Counted from the stretch's first letter, positions 12,239 to 24,035 are shown. The stretch is 64,000 nucleotides of DNA from Erythrobasidium yunnanense (GCA_001600175.1 BCJC01000002.1:1833111-1897110), one strand, 5' to 3'. Notes: generated by a model not told the origin, from the letters alone. Program-made: numbers and translations.

Positions 12239-13065
12239 CTACCCTTCAGATTGCTCCTTCAACAGCTCCGGCTTCAGCCTGGATAGCTTGTCTCTCTCGC
12301 CCTGCAGGACCTTCTTTACTCTTTCCAATATCCGCGGATCTGTACCCTTTGGACTTTTAGCGTCGTCTACTCTGTATGGCGGCGACACCACCACTTCCTC
12401 AAGGACGATGCTGTAGACATGAATAAGCATATGGTGTTTCGCGGGCATTGCTCAATACGGCGGACTCACATTGTTCTCTCCTGCGTCCAGCGCACCGTCA
12501 TTGTCTTTGCAAATGCATCATATAGTTCCTTCCCAAGCTCTGACGTTCCTTGCGGCGCCTCTCTTTCTATAGCGCGGAGCTCCTCCTTCACGCCATTTAT
12601 CTCGCGCTCCTTTACCCTAGATAGGTCTACAGGCGGTAATGGTTCATCTTTGTTGATAGAAGTGGAAGGAAGAGAGAGGACGGTGATGTTTGCGATGGAA
12701 GATAGGCGGATGATACGAAAGGACGAGGAAGAAGCGGTACTGAGAACAAGGCAGCCCATCGAGGCATCGTACGTCCAGAGAGTACCCTGAACCTTGCTAC
12801 TACTACTTTGAGCACCAGCAGCATGATTGACAGTAAGTTCCAGCTCGGCTCCCAGGACCTCTTGCAAGTTGACATTGCACGCCGCGCTTGCTGCAGGGCC
12901 TGCTGATTGCGCTGATCCAGCTACTTGCCCGCCGTTTGCAATGTTGCTGCTGCTGTTTGACGCGCTGCTCGCTCCGCTGCCTTTCCTGCTATGCCCATGC
13001 CCGTGATGGCCTGCCTGCTGAGGTCGCATATTACCTCGACCAGCTCCAGCAGTACTGCCGCGCAT
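12239..13065 (-). CDS. LSM12: LSM12 homologue (LSm fold plus anticodon-binding-like domain)
   Basis: Two exons, 13065-12470 and 12410-12239, joined across a 59-nt intron (GTGAGT donor, CTACAG acceptor), encode 255 residues. After a Gly/Ser/His-rich disordered start of about 65 residues comes the LSm-type domain, with LQEVLGAELELTV and GTLWTYDASMGCLVL (residues 67-108). The AD domain follows, with LYDAFAKTMTVRW (about 181-193) and, across the exon join, IVLEEVVVSPPYRV. This is the order and length of Lsm12 proteins. In yeast and animals these bind RNA and work with Pbp1/ataxin-2 in translation control and stress granules. The C-terminus is a Lys/Glu helix that matches the family's tail. Confidence is high because both domains are intact. 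Confidence 0.88.
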
Positions 13066-13412
13066 ATTGATTCCTCAAATGACGGTACAGCGCACGACAA
13101 AGTGCCCAGAATCCGAAGTAGGGTATGCGGTCGTTTAAGCAGCGAGACAAGAGCTCTCTGATACGAAGCTCTGTGGATAGGGGTATCTTGTGAAGCAGCG
13201 ACTCGACAGTGGTATGGAAAGTCTTTCAGCTGCTAGCACAAGGTTGCAATTATCGCCGTCTCGGAAAACTAGGCAGAGTACATGTGAGGAGACCAGACAC
13301 AACATTCGAGACACATCAGTAAGCGTTCTAAATCCGTCATGAGTATTGTATTATATCGTCTGAGGTTGTATATGTGACTGCAGCCGGAAAGGCCTTCACC
13401 CGACAAATAGTC
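13066..13412. other. Spacer: LSM12 promoter and epsin 3' end
   Basis: Both flanking genes run on the minus strand. This 347-bp stretch should hold the 5' UTR and promoter of LSM12 and the 3' UTR of the epsin gene. No gene or repeat is visible. Confidence 0.45.
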
Positions 13413-15357
13413 CTACAGCTCGAAGAACGGCTGCTCTGCCTGCTTCTGTTGCTGTTGTTGCTGCTGTTGCCTCTGGAAGGGATTTGTTCCTGTCTGTTGT
13501 GCTCCCAGTCGACCGCTACAGAACACAATATATCAGCCGTTGCATCCGTAGAGCTTGGTAAGAATTCCTTACTATCTGAGGGCTCCCGCATTACCGAATG
13601 TATCGATACCATCATCTCTGTTCGCGAGTAGACCCGCCAAATGAGCATGCTTGCCATCATTCTTTGGCTGCTTCAAGATTGGTTTGGGCATGTTGGTAGG
13701 CTGGCTGACTTGAGGAACCTCGGGTACAGGCGGTACAGGCTCAGAAGGCTGCGAGAATGCAGCAAATGGATTGTTCGAGCCGACAGAGGTGTGTTGAGGT
13801 ACGAGTGGCTGCTGCTGCTGCTGAGCCATCTGAGCCTGCATAGCTTGGTATTGTTGCTGTTGCTGAAGATAAGCTTGCTGAGCCATCATCGCATTGTATG
13901 CATCTTGTTCAGCTTGTGCTTGCGCCATCTGCTGTTGCTGATATTCCATCTGAGATCGCATTCGATCAGCTTTATGTGCCAATACCGCTTGAAGATTAAC
14001 ATACTTGTCGCTGCATCTCCGCCAGCTGCTGCTGTTGACGCATATATTCTTCTTGCTGTTGTTGTCGCATGTATTCTTCCTGCTGTTGCTGTGCATAAGG
14101 GTTGAATTGAGCAAAGCCGGTAATCATTGGCATTTGCTGCTGAGGCTGTGGATTGTTATCGACCAAGCTGTCCCATCCGAACTCATTCCTGTTCTGTGGA
14201 GCGTCTGGGTCGAATAGGGAAGAATTGTTGCCTTCTAGCATACGCTTTCTCCTCTCTTCTTCTTCACGAGACAGCCTCAATGCTTCCTCAAGATCGTCAT
14301 TAGCCCTTCTGTTCTTGTTTGCTCGCTCTGACTCCATTCCTGCCATTCTGCGACTTTCCTCCAATGCTCGCGCAAGCTCGTCATCTTCGCCTGACTTGAC
14401 AAAGTTGCGATTGTCGTCGCTCTTTGCTCGCCTGAATGCTGCTCTCCTGCGCTCTTCATCTTCGGAGTCAGGTGAGTCTTCTCGCCCATTGCGTCCACTC
14501 ATTCGATCTCGCATGTCGGAGCGCGAACGCCGTTGTCTTCGTATGCGGGCATCATCCAGCAGAAGATTGGTAATGTCCTTCGCCTTTTGACGAACTGGAT
14601 GTCCACGATCTGTTCGTCAGCGCTGTACCGTTATGCTGTATGCGCAAGCCTACCGTTTGAGCCCTGGTCCTTCCCCTCTTCGTCAACAAACACGAATTCT
14701 CGCAGTGTCTTGACGATGTAGATATTCTCTCTATTGTACACCAGTGAACCAGCTTCAGTTGCGACTTCGAGGGTGATGGTAGTCAACGCACTGGAAATAC
14801 AGAACTACGTTCTCACTTCCAGCGTGGAGGATGTAGTCGAGCAGGGTGAGAGACTTGAAGACATGCCGCCAGTTCTTTCCTTTGTCGTTAAGACGCTTAT
14901 CGAGCGTTTCCTGCGAAGTCACTTTATGTAAGCCGCGAGCAGGCGGTGTTGGCTTCTGCAGGCCACTTCGCGCACCATAATCTCGATAAAGTCCTGCTGA
15001 TTGAATGTTGCTTGTGCTATGATGTTCATCTGCATTATATACCGTTAGATGCGCTTCTGTATTGCCAGCTAGTTCCGCACTGCGGTCATATTACGAAACA
15101 CATCAACGCTGGCCCATTGCAATTAGCGATTCCGCAGGAGCCTACCCTGACTGCCAGAAGGTCCCCATGGATCGTTCGAAGTCGCCTCGCGCCTTAGAGA
15201 TCAGGACATCAGTACGGCGGGTCCCTCTGTGCCATGTCAAGGCAAGTTCGCCGGTCAGCCCTCACACTTTGGTCTGAATTTCAGAGTAGCCTTTTGTGTA
15301 GTTCTTCGCAGCACGCATGCCTGCGCGGCCCAGATGTGCGAACGGCAGTTTGTCCAT
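13413..15357 (-). CDS. ENT1: Epsin (ENTH-domain clathrin adaptor, Ent1/Ent2 type)
   Basis: Eight exons (15357-15266, 15192-15146, 15016-14976, 14910-14792, 14730-14654, 14609-14005, 13949-13573, 13515-13413) encode 486 residues. The ENTH domain fills the first 140: [39 protein letters not shown] and [12 protein letters not shown], ending in [12 protein letters not shown]. It binds PI(4,5)P2 at the plasma membrane. Two ubiquitin-interacting motifs follow, [12 protein letters not shown] (about 201) and [17 protein letters not shown] (about 229). Gln-rich stretches come next, then NPF motifs for EH-domain partners (SNNPFAAF, and TGTNPF in the last exon), and a final QPFFEL that could bind clathrin. 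The exon 2/exon 3 junction is uncertain: the only canonical choice drops about four residues usually present before AQATFNQ. The last exon, found by splice signals past an apparent stop, restores the expected NPF tail. Confidence 0.88.
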
Positions 15358-15687
15358 GGCTGCTGGCTGGCGGACGGGATGACGATTTGAGGGTTGACTT
15401 CGCTCAATGTCCTGGTTGCTGGGTGGAGGGGACTGATAGTGGCTTCTGTATGTGACCTTGATGAAGAATCTCAGCTGCCGCAAGTCAGTACGAAACGATT
15501 AACGATCCCGCGTGTTGATGCTCGGTCAAGACGCACGGCGCTCTGGCTCAAAACGCCTTCAAGGAGCAACGCTGTGGTCGCTAACAGCGGTCATGTTCTC
15601 ATATTCAACTGATCTACATTGATCTGCAAGACCGACATACAGGGCTTCGGAAAGGCCTTGAGCGATATGGCCTAGACATTGATTGAA
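15358..15687. other. Spacer: epsin promoter and 3' end of charged-protein gene
   Basis: The flanking genes are both on the minus strand. This should hold the epsin promoter and 5' UTR. Short frames here (for example 15394-15612 +) have no support. Confidence 0.4.
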
Positions 15688-16464
15688 TCACTGACGCTTC
15701 GCCCGGCTCTGCCGCGATACGTGTCTTGTCTTCCTCCTCCGCTTCTCTCTCTCCCTCTCCCTACTCTTCACGTCCCTCCTGATGCTATACAGCTCCAAGG
15801 CACGCAGTACCCAGTAAGCGATATTAACGGGGCTCTTGCTACGTTCTTCCTCTTCGCTGCTGTCTCCATCAGAGCTCTCCGAAGACTCTGATCGCGAGTA
15901 TGTAATCTTAACGGTGCGGCCACCGCTGCCTGAAGCTTCGCGCTGTTTGTGGATTCTGGCTTTTCGGTCCGTCTGCTGGAGAGGCCTAGATTCAGCCTTG
16001 AGCTTCTTGTTCTTCTTCTTCTTCTTAGGCTTGACCTTCCTGGAATCGATTGATTCTCTGAAGTCTTCATCGCTCTCCTCGTCGACACGTAGTCTCTTGC
16101 TCTGTCGATGCTTCGCTTTCCTGCTTCCTATCTCACTGTCTACGCGTCCTCGTTGGCTCAAAGTGATCTTAGGCGGACTCTTCTTCTTGTCCTGGTCCTT
16201 TGCCTTAGCATCGGATTCCCGGCGGCTCGACTTGTAAGAGCCAGCTATTGTCTTATCTTCGTACTTCTGACGCCCATCCAGATAGCGCTTCTGTCCATCC
16301 AGCCAGCCTTGTACCTTTTCGACTTTCTTAGGTGTCAGATTACCAGCGTTCTTCACCTTGTCACGGTCGTCCTTGGCTCGACGCTTTCGACTTCGAGTTT
16401 GGTGCTTCCCTCTAGAGCCCTCGTGGTCATCTTCGTGGTCCTCGTCATCCTTGTGTCGTGCCAT
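15688..16464 (-). CDS. Highly charged Lys/Arg/Asp/Ser-rich protein, probably nuclear
   Basis: A single open frame of 258 residues begins at the first ATG. The composition is extreme: acidic/His start, repeated RSRKRR and KPKKKKKNKK basic blocks, an SESSESSDGDSSEEEE acidic-Ser run, and a final Arg-rich RSRERE-like tail. Two short stretches look more ordered: TPKKVEKVQGWLDGQKRYLDG, and a hydrophobic YWVLRALELYSIRR segment that could be an unspliced intron, though I found no consistent splice pair. It resembles SR-like or nucleolar disordered proteins, but no RNA-binding domain is seen. Its neighbour at 16857 is of the same compositional type. Function is unknown. Confidence 0.6.
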   Translation of the reverse strand: MARHKDDEDHEDDHEGSRGKHQTRSRKRRAKDDRDKVKNAGNLTPKKVEKVQGWLDGQKRYLDGRQKYEDKTIAGSYKSSRRESDAKAKDQDKKKSPPKITLSQRGRVDSEIGSRKAKHRQSKRLRVDEESDEDFRESIDSRKVKPKKKKKNKKLKAESRPLQQTDRKARIHKQREASGSGGRTVKITYSRSESSESSDGDSSEEEERSKSPVNIAYWVLRALELYSIRRDVKSREREREKRRRKTRHVSRQSRAKRQ

Positions 16465-16856
16465 CGACTGGCAAGAGATGCAAGCTGGATCAAGGAGGGA
16501 CTCGTTTCGTGACTCGAGCTCTGCACGTAGCAGGAGGACGACGAGAGCGGAAGCCCTGCTATCGTGATCGTGAAAAGCAAGAAACGTTGGCCCGGCTGTG
16601 CTTAGCGCAAGACGAGATAATCGAGTCGGCCTGCGTGCAACTGAGCGGCTTGATGGTTATAACGGAAATGCATGTCTGGCAGCACACATAGTCAACAGTC
16701 AATAGCCAGTGCACATAGTGCTGCCTATGCAGGTAAGAGGCTCAGTGCATGTAGCGAGTATCAGAGGGAGGAGGAAAGCTAATGTACACTTTTCGGTGAA
16801 TGAGGTGTAAGGCAAGATCGGTAAATATATTGCTAGTATCGCTTACTAGCAGCTTT
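16465..16856. other. Spacer between two disordered-protein genes
   Basis: Both neighbours run on the minus strand. This 392-bp stretch should carry the promoter of the charged protein and the 3' UTR of the next gene. I see no gene or repeat. Confidence 0.4.
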
Positions 16857-18397
16857 TCAGGCGGTGAAAGCCTTTCTTTTGGTGCGAGATGATCTGTTAC
16901 GCGAGTGACTTTTACCGTGTCGACTGTAATCACGCTCATCTTCTGGCTCGTGATGCCTCTTTCGAATGTCGCGATTTCTTCTACTGCGACTTCTGCTGTC
17001 GCGTCCATGCCTGTCATGGCGGTCTCTATCACCATGTCTTGAGCTTCTTGATCTCGATTTGCGATGGCGATCATCGGAGTCTACAGAATCCTCAGACGAG
17101 TCTGAGTCATTGGTGGACGAAAAGCGATTCTGGAACCTAACCGCCCCGTCTTCGAACGAGTAATCTGGTAGAGGGTTGAAACCACCTTGCATAGGAAGGC
17201 CGGGCTGCCCGGGGAAGCCAGCATTGCCGAATTGAGCTGGATGTCCATTCAGTGGAGGCAGGGGACCGGACTGAGGTCCACCAGGCATACCATAGTCTTG
17301 TACGGGGTATCGATTGTCTGGAAATCTGTTCTTGTGTGATTTGCGTTTGCCATAACCCACAGGCTCGATATCCGATTGGTTGTTATCACTAGAATTATTA
17401 CTGTCGCTCTCGAACGCGCCCGGCATGCGTCTATTGCCATGGCGCGTGTTCTCACGATACTTGCGACCGTTTGATGTGCGTGGCAGTCCGTACGTGGGGT
17501 CTAGTGGCGAAAGGAGTCAGAGCGGCCTAGAGTTACAGAGCTGGTGTACTTACTGAAGCCCACGCCAATGCCTTGATCAAGAGAGCTATCGCTGCCGGAG
17601 GACTCTCCTCGCCTGTGTCGCCCACCAGAACGACGCTTTCTTCCAAGAGTGTCTAAGCGTGATCCCACATCTCGACCTCTGAAGGGGCTGTCGTACTGTT
17701 GGAAAGGACTTGGTCCTCGGTAGTCGGCATGCCTATCACGTCGATCATGGCGATCGCCCTCCGGATAGTAGCCAGGCAAGCTTTGAGAGCGCTTCTGACG
17801 GTGCTTTCTAGAAGGTCGGCGGCCACCCATGTCATCGGAGTCATAGTTGTTTCCCATGCTTGTGTCTGAGTCGTCACTGTCGGACCCATGTCCCCTGCGC
17901 GGATACTTCCCTGACGGGTACCTGCTTGACGGATGCTTGTTATAGCCTGTATTGCGGGAGTAGGCATTTCTAGATAGATTGTCGTCGAACGAGCCGTCAC
18001 TAGCGGAGTCGTCGTCTCTGGGGAGTCTATGACCTGAGGAGCGATTTCCTCTTCTGCTGGCGGATCGACGATCTCGATCAGAAGGGCTGTAAGCGCCATA
18101 GGAGGTATCTCCAGAAAAGGCCGTGCTGCCCGATAGAGTGCTATCGATAGACTGGTCGCTATCGGACGAGTAAGCATCCGAGTGCCGCTTGCCGAACTTC
18201 CTTGAGCTGAACTTTTGCTTGCCAGATGGGCCATGCTTGTCATATCGATCGTAATCGCGGACGGAGAAGGCAGTAGCGCTCGACGCTATACTGTCCGCTG
18301 ATTCGCTGCTGCCTTCATCTCTGTAATGTAAACGGTACTTACTACTGCTCTTCGAGCGAGAGCTCGGTCGAGAATGGTCGCGGTTATAGCTGGGCAT
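16857..18397 (-). CDS. Ser/Arg/Asp/Tyr-rich disordered protein
   Basis: Two exons, 18397-17554 and 17500-16857, with a 53-nt intron (GTAAGT donor, CTGAC branch, ACTAG acceptor), encode 495 residues. The chain is disordered throughout: SSxS and SDS phosphosite-like clusters alternate with RRxxR, RHxRR and DRxDR blocks. A Gly/Pro/Met-rich stretch around residue 340-375 (GMPGGPQSG, GFPGQPGLPM) is followed by an RS/RD-repeat tail resembling splicing-factor SR domains. The N-terminus has YRLHYRDEGSSESADSIA, which recalls the SADSxRIA ends of the small exons of the gene at 30538. DQGIGVGF at the exon join, and its continuation NPTYGLPR, is the most ordered part. No RRM or other fold is visible. A nuclear, RNA-related role is guessed from composition only. 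Confidence 0.65.
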
Positions 18398-18634
18398 CTT
18401 TCGAGACGCTATATAGATGATGGAAGTTTGGGAGTGTGGTTGTCGAGGAGCAGAAGTGGCAGTCTTTCTCGGTTGGGTGACTGAAGGTACAGAGGGAGCG
18501 TAGCAGAGAGTGCGTAGAGTGAGCAGAGGAGGGAGGGGGACTAGGTGCGAGGGCTGTGTGTTCGGTAAACTGAAGAGGCGAAGCCTGCAAACTCTGCTAG
18601 CAGAGCAGCGGCACGTGCGAAGCTGGCAGGGAGA

Positions 18635-19497
18635 TCATTGCGTGATGACTCGATAGAGCTCATCAGCGATAGCTTGCATTCCAGCAGCATTCGGGTGGTA
18701 TGGGGCTCTGACGGCGTATCCATCGAAGTCGTAGACCCAAGGCTCCGCAGAGCCGATGCCATGATTCTCGCTCAATGTGGATACTTTGACCAGCTCAGCT
18801 CCTGACCTACGAGCGGCCTCTGCGAACGCGCCGTCTAGTTTCTTGCCTAGCGCTCGCAGAGCCACGATCTGCTCTGAGGATAGAGGATTTGACACGGGAT
18901 GCGTGACTGTCTCCGGCCCAAACATAGTAAGGTAGTCTACCAATATGATGCGTGCGTTCGGTGCGCGCTTCCTGGCCGCTTCTACGACCTTGACGAGCCC
19001 TTCTGTAGCTCGCGCTACTTCTTGCTCATTGCCCTGAGGAATATTGCTACTAAGTATGTAGCCTAGAGGACTGGTAATAGACGACCATGCTTGCAGCCAA
19101 CCGGTGAATGCATTTCGGATAGTATGGAGGGAGTAGCCGAGATCGTTCCCTCCGACAGTGACCGTAACGAGGTCGCAATCTTCTGGAATATCATCGACTT
19201 GGGGACCATAAGTTCTACCGAGGAAGGGCAATCCTATTCGCTGAGGCTTATCGATAACGTTGTCGCTCGTCGCGCCGCTGACAGTCAAGTCGGTATGTTT
19301 AGCACCGAGTCTTTTCGCTATCGCACTTGCACGGTCAGAACAGCACAAGATAGAAAGCAGGTAGAAACTAGCGCACCGAGCAGGCTTGCGTAGTTTGCGT
19401 CAGATCGGCAGGCGTACGGGTCGACTATCTTATCGATGCCTGGCCCAGCTGCGAACGAGCTGCCAACAGATGCGATATGCTTGTACGAGGAGGTCAT
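18635..19497 (-). CDS. SGNH/GDSL-type hydrolase
   Basis: Two exons, 19497-19377 and 19317-18635, with a 59-nt intron (GTGCGC donor, CTGAC branch, GATAG acceptor), encode 267 residues. SGNH-family blocks are in order: block I as SVGSSFAAGPG near the start (catalytic Ser in a GSS context), the Gly of block II in the DLTVSGATSDNV segment, block III VTVGGNDLG with the oxyanion Asn, and block V PYHPNAAGMQAIAD with the catalytic His and nearby Asp substitute. The length fits single-domain fungal esterases that cleave acyl esters. There is no clear signal peptide, since the start MTSSYKHIASV runs straight into block I, so the enzyme is probably cytosolic or secreted by another route. The substrate cannot be read from sequence. 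Confidence 0.85.
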
Positions 19498-19848
19498 ATT
19501 GGTAGTGCGGAAAGGGTCAATAGCAGAGAATTGTCAGATGCGTTAGTCAGTTCGCGAAAGGGAACCCGGTGACCCGGCATATTCGATGTAGAAATGTATT
19601 TGGCATTAAAGCTTCGTTAAGAACCCCTACAAAACGTGCGTGCATATCGCACAAGCTATATGAGACAGGATCGAAAGCTAAACGGCACTGCCTAACAAAC
19701 CATTGAGTGGAGAAAGGAAAAGTTAAGAACTATTGCTATTGCTACTGCCCGCATGAGCTAATGTTGCAAGGATCGTGATCAAGTAGACTACTGTCGTGAA
19801 AGTACTGTTTTGCGTTTTTAGGTAAAGCTCTAGAGGGAGTTAGATCGA
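19498..19848. other. Spacer: hydrolase promoter
   Basis: The flanking genes are both on the minus strand. This 351-bp stretch should hold the promoter of the SGNH hydrolase gene and the 3' UTR of the coiled-coil gene. No feature is seen. Confidence 0.4.
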
Positions 19849-22800
19849 TCAAAGGCGGATAATGCGCGCTTGAGAGGCATCACAGGCACAGCTATGAGTA
19901 AAGTCGAGTCTCGAGGATGGACTCGGCTCTAGCCTGAGCAGCTTGCGGCTTGTGATGATGGCTGGCCTGACTGGTGCCGACTTGGGAGGGACAGGAGGTG
20001 CGAGCGAAGAAGCCGACGAGATGGAAGAGTATGGAGAAGTGCCTTCTATAGTCGCTAGTTGCGGAACAGGAGCTGATGGAGCAGGTGTAGGCTTAAGGTA
20101 TCCGCTCCACATCCAAGACAGCCTGGATCCGACACTGCTGGTGGCAGAGGGCGGGGCAGACTCGACTTCAGCACTCATGCGCTGGGCTTGAATGATGCTT
20201 CTACTAGGAGGAGGACCTTGTGCAGTTGGAATAATGGAAAGGGTTGGCGTAGGCTCGACACTCAGCTGCTTGGAGAAGGCGCTGGTGAAGTAGTCCTCGT
20301 CTAGGGAGATCTCGGCGGAGAAGGGAGTCTCGAATGCGTTGTCGGATACAGGGAGAGGTGGAAGGGAATCGTGACGAATCGACCAGAATCTGTCGCAGCT
20401 TTCATCGAAGCTGCTTCGGACAACGGTACCCTTGGGGAATCTGCAATCGAACAACTCGTTAGCATCCATTTGTTTTCTCGAAGCAGACAACAACTTACGA
20501 CCACTGCTTCAGAAAAGAATCTGAGCGATCGTGCATAGGCTTCGATTGAGGCATATTAGGAGACTCTTTGGCAGGAGTGAGCGGCATATGATCGTTTGTA
20601 TCGGTTGAGCCAGTTGAGGCAGATTGTGTTCGTGTTCTGAACTCATCTGGAACCAATTCGGGAATCTTGTCTTCCTCCTCGTCCATCTCAGACATGGTGG
20701 ACTCGAGGATCTCCTCTTCTTCCTCCTCCTCTTCCTCTTCTTCAGCCAATGTATGCAAGCCACCAAGGGCGATGCTGCTATCGACATGGCGAAGAGGCAT
20801 GCTCATAGGGTGAATCGAAATGCCGGAAGAGGGGAAGCCAGAGGTAGTGAAAGCAGGTGAGACAGGAGACTTGCTACCGAGGCCGAAGACGGACTCGTCA
20901 TCTGCGATAGATGTGTCTTCTGTAGCATTGCCGAGTCCAGATCGGATGGAGCCAGATCCAGAAGACATAGAGAAGTTGAAGCTGGAAGCATTGCTGCCAG
21001 CGGCGGACTCGTTGTGTCTGCCAGAGATGGGCTGAACATCTGCGTCCTTGCCTTGATAGCTTGCGAGAGCCTTGAGCAGAGGCGAAGTCGATTGACTTCC
21101 TTCGCCGCCGTTGACATTCTTCAGTCTCTCGCGCTCCAGAGCTCCAGCCAAGCTGAAGATCTGGTCTCGCATCTCTGAGATGAGCTTAGCTTGGGCGATG
21201 GCCAATGCTGCATCTTCACTGCTAGCCTCGCCAGGTGAACAAGCTTGAGCTGCTGCTAGCCGGTCTCCGAGCTTCCTGACTTTTTCGCGAAGCAGAATGC
21301 CCTCTTTGCGCTCATCTTCTGCTCGACCTCTCTCAAGTTGTAGAGTGCGTTCCAAGTCATTGCACCTTGTTCTCCAGCCATCGATGTCTTCACGAAGCAT
21401 CTCACGCTCCATCTCCAGCTCCTCGTTTGCATCCTTCAATTGTGAGAGTTCCTTTCCAAGGCTTTCGATTTCGGCTGCTCGAGCTTCTTCTGCAGCTGTG
21501 ACTTGGCTTTGCAGTGTCGAAGATTCGGTACGGAGATGCTCGATCTGAGAGCGAAGAGCTTGCACTTGCATGGAAAGGATAACAGGGTCTTCGGTCATGC
21601 TACTGTTCGAAGAACTGCTTCGGCTGAGGGGAGGGCGTTCGACCTGTTCGAGAATCGTCAGCCTTTGAGTGCGCTGGTTTTGCGAAGCGGGACAAGAACG
21701 CACCTGTAAGAGGTCCAATCTCTCAGTCTTCTCGATGTCATCCTTCTCCTCGCTTTCTACGTCTCTAGGGCAATCCTCTTCGTCCTCGTCCTCTTCCTGC
21801 AGAATGGATTCCTCCATGACGAGGTCGCCGAATCCGAAAGGACCGGCCGAAGACGCGAAAGACAGCTCTGAGTATCTTCTAGAGTTGTTGTATGTAGTGT
21901 TTGGACTGGTCATGTTCGAGAAGGAGGTGGAAGCTGCGCTGGTAGCGACAGGAGAGGGAGTGGTTCTGTATGACAAGCTTGCTCTCGAACGAGCAGGAGT
22001 GCCGCCTGTAGTGCTGTTTGTAGATGACGACAAGGCAATAGAGCCGAGAGATGGAGAGGACTTTTTGGTTCTGGTGGAGCTGCCTGCGCCGAGCTGGAAG
22101 GATCGCATACCGTCGGGCGAGATAAGGCCATCTCGCTCTTTCAGGATAGAAGAGGAGGAAGCGATGCTGAATGGGCGGGAAGAAGAAGCTGGGGAAGATG
22201 TCGAAGCAACTGGCGCTCCAGATAGACGTCTTCGAGCCAATGCGTTAGCTACAGGTGAAGAAGCAGAAGCTGCTGGGGTCGATGATCCTGATAGAGCATG
22301 TTCAGGCGAAGCTAGTGTCAAGCTCTTCAGGCCAGATAGACGTCTTGCAGACTTCTCGCTGGTAACGAAGTTGGGAGTGGTAGATGAATTCAGGCTAGGA
22401 GATGAGACTGAAGAAGAGAGGGAAAGAGGACGGGGACCAGTCTTCTGGATGTTTGTAGGTGGCTCCTTCGTTGTTGGCGAAATAGGTTCTGCTGGAGAAG
22501 GATGCGCCTGGAAGGCTCTCGCAGGAGCGAAAGGTAGGTTTCGAGATGGAGGGAAAATGAGGGAAGACGGTCTTTGACGCTTATTACCGCTTGCAGGAGG
22601 AGGCGCCTTGTTCAGCATCGTGGAAGAAGTGCTCAATGACGCGATTGTGTCTTGTGCTTCGCTCTCGTCTTCTTCCTCCTCTTCGACTAGCATTCCCAAG
22701 TCAGTCGCCCCTTTTCCTCCTGCATTCGTCAATGGTGCACCGTTCCAGGATGCACGCTTCTCCATCTTCTGTGATGTAGGAGACACGACACCAGTGAGCG

Positions 22801-24035
22801 CAGGCAAGCTGAACTCGGTTGGCAGCTCGATAGCATCGCTCTTTTCCGTTAATGTGCCTTCTAGAGCTCTCAGAGCCGCCTTCCGCTGGTCCTCCTCGGA
22901 GAAGGTAGCTTCTGCATCGAAGGGGGATGATTGCTGCGATGATTGCCTGGCTGTTGAGGTATCCGAAGAAGAGGAGGAGCTGGCCCAGGTAGATGACCGG
23001 CTCATGTCTGACGAAGCCAAGAAAGCGCCAGTTGCAGAGTAATTGGTGTTGTTGGGCTCAGGAGATGAAGGAGGTAGGAAGTTGAGGGTGCCAGCCATGA
23101 TCTCCATGCTCTCCCTTCGCGTAGCAACGCTTGTCCTGCGAGTATGCTTCGATGGACGGCGTGCATGAGAAGGTGCAGGGGGTGGAGTAGGGAAGGTGTT
23201 CTCTGCGAAGCCAGCGGGAGATACAGGCTTGGGCATCTGCAAGCTTGCGCGCCTGAAGGGCGAGTAGTTTTGCGGACTTGCCGCAGACCCAGAGTGCTGA
23301 GGGACCATAGGGGAAGATGAAGGGGACAGAATACGGCCGTTGGGTGCGGTTGTGAAGTGCGGAACGCTCTGCCTGTTGGGGTTCAGGGTGCCGAAGGTTG
23401 AGAGGCTCGAGCTCGAAGCGTGTTGCTGCTGTTGTTGTTGGGCAGCGAAGAGCGAATGGGAGGACAGGGATGGGCTTGAGGCGGACGCAGATAGTGTATT
23501 GAAGCGAGTAGTAGTGAGCGAAGGACTTGCCCCGCTTGGGATTGTTGCGGGAGAAATGGAGGTCGCCAGGGGAGAGTCGGCCTGGAATGAGGGTGTGGAA
23601 TTTATCGATATCGAGATGTTTCGCGAGTGTCTACGCGTGCTGTTCCTCCTTGTATGCGACTGTGATTGTGGTGATTGTTGTTGCGACTGTCCAGCAGGAG
23701 CGGTGTTGCCAGAAATTGACAGCGACCTTCGATGAGCGTGCTGCCTGGCAGCTGCGCGCACGGGCGACGCTGGGGGTCCGGTAATGCTCGCTTTGCTCTT
23801 GTGTGACATTGACGATGCATGTGAGATCCTCTTGCTGCTACTACTGCTTGATCCTGCGCCATCCATGGGGGAAATTGGGCCGTTCAAGCTGGCCTTGGAT
23901 TGACGCGCGCGATACGATTTGAGCTGGCCAACACCATCAGCGATGCTACAGCGTATATGTACATGTAGTATTCACCTTTTTCTTTGCGCTCTGGAGCTTA
24001 TCCTCGCGCTCCTTCTCTCTAAGGATGGCCTCCAT
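19849..24035 (-). CDS. Large Ser-rich protein with central coiled coil
   Basis: Three exons (24035-23976, 23923-20499, 20440-19849) encode 1,358 residues. The short first exon gives a charged helix, MEAILREKEREDKLQSAKKK, which continues across the join as LKSYRARQSK. This is a segment I associate with uncharacterised fungal coiled-coil proteins. About 750 Ser/Pro-rich, disordered residues follow. Residues about 800-910 form a clear heptad coiled coil (Leu at a/d positions; LEMEREMLREDIDGW, LERTLQLERGRAEDE). A Glu run lies near residue 1080. The last join yields FLKQWSFPKGTV, an ordered patch, before a Ser/Pro-rich tail. I cannot name the family. It could be a polarity or cytoskeletal scaffold. 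An earlier, unseen upstream exon is possible, because the frame upstream of the chosen ATG stays open for a short way. Confidence 0.75.

Noticed and set aside
13641-14105. 154-codon Leu-rich plus-strand frame
   Set aside because: Antisense to the Gln-rich part of epsin. CAG/CAA repeats read backwards give Leu runs.
21669-22577. 302-codon plus-strand open frame, with others at 22608-23042 and 23340-23735
   Set aside because: They lie antisense to the large Ser-rich coiled-coil gene. Ser/Glu codon use on the minus strand leaves the opposite strand open by chance; the minus frame has coiled-coil heptads and consistent splicing.
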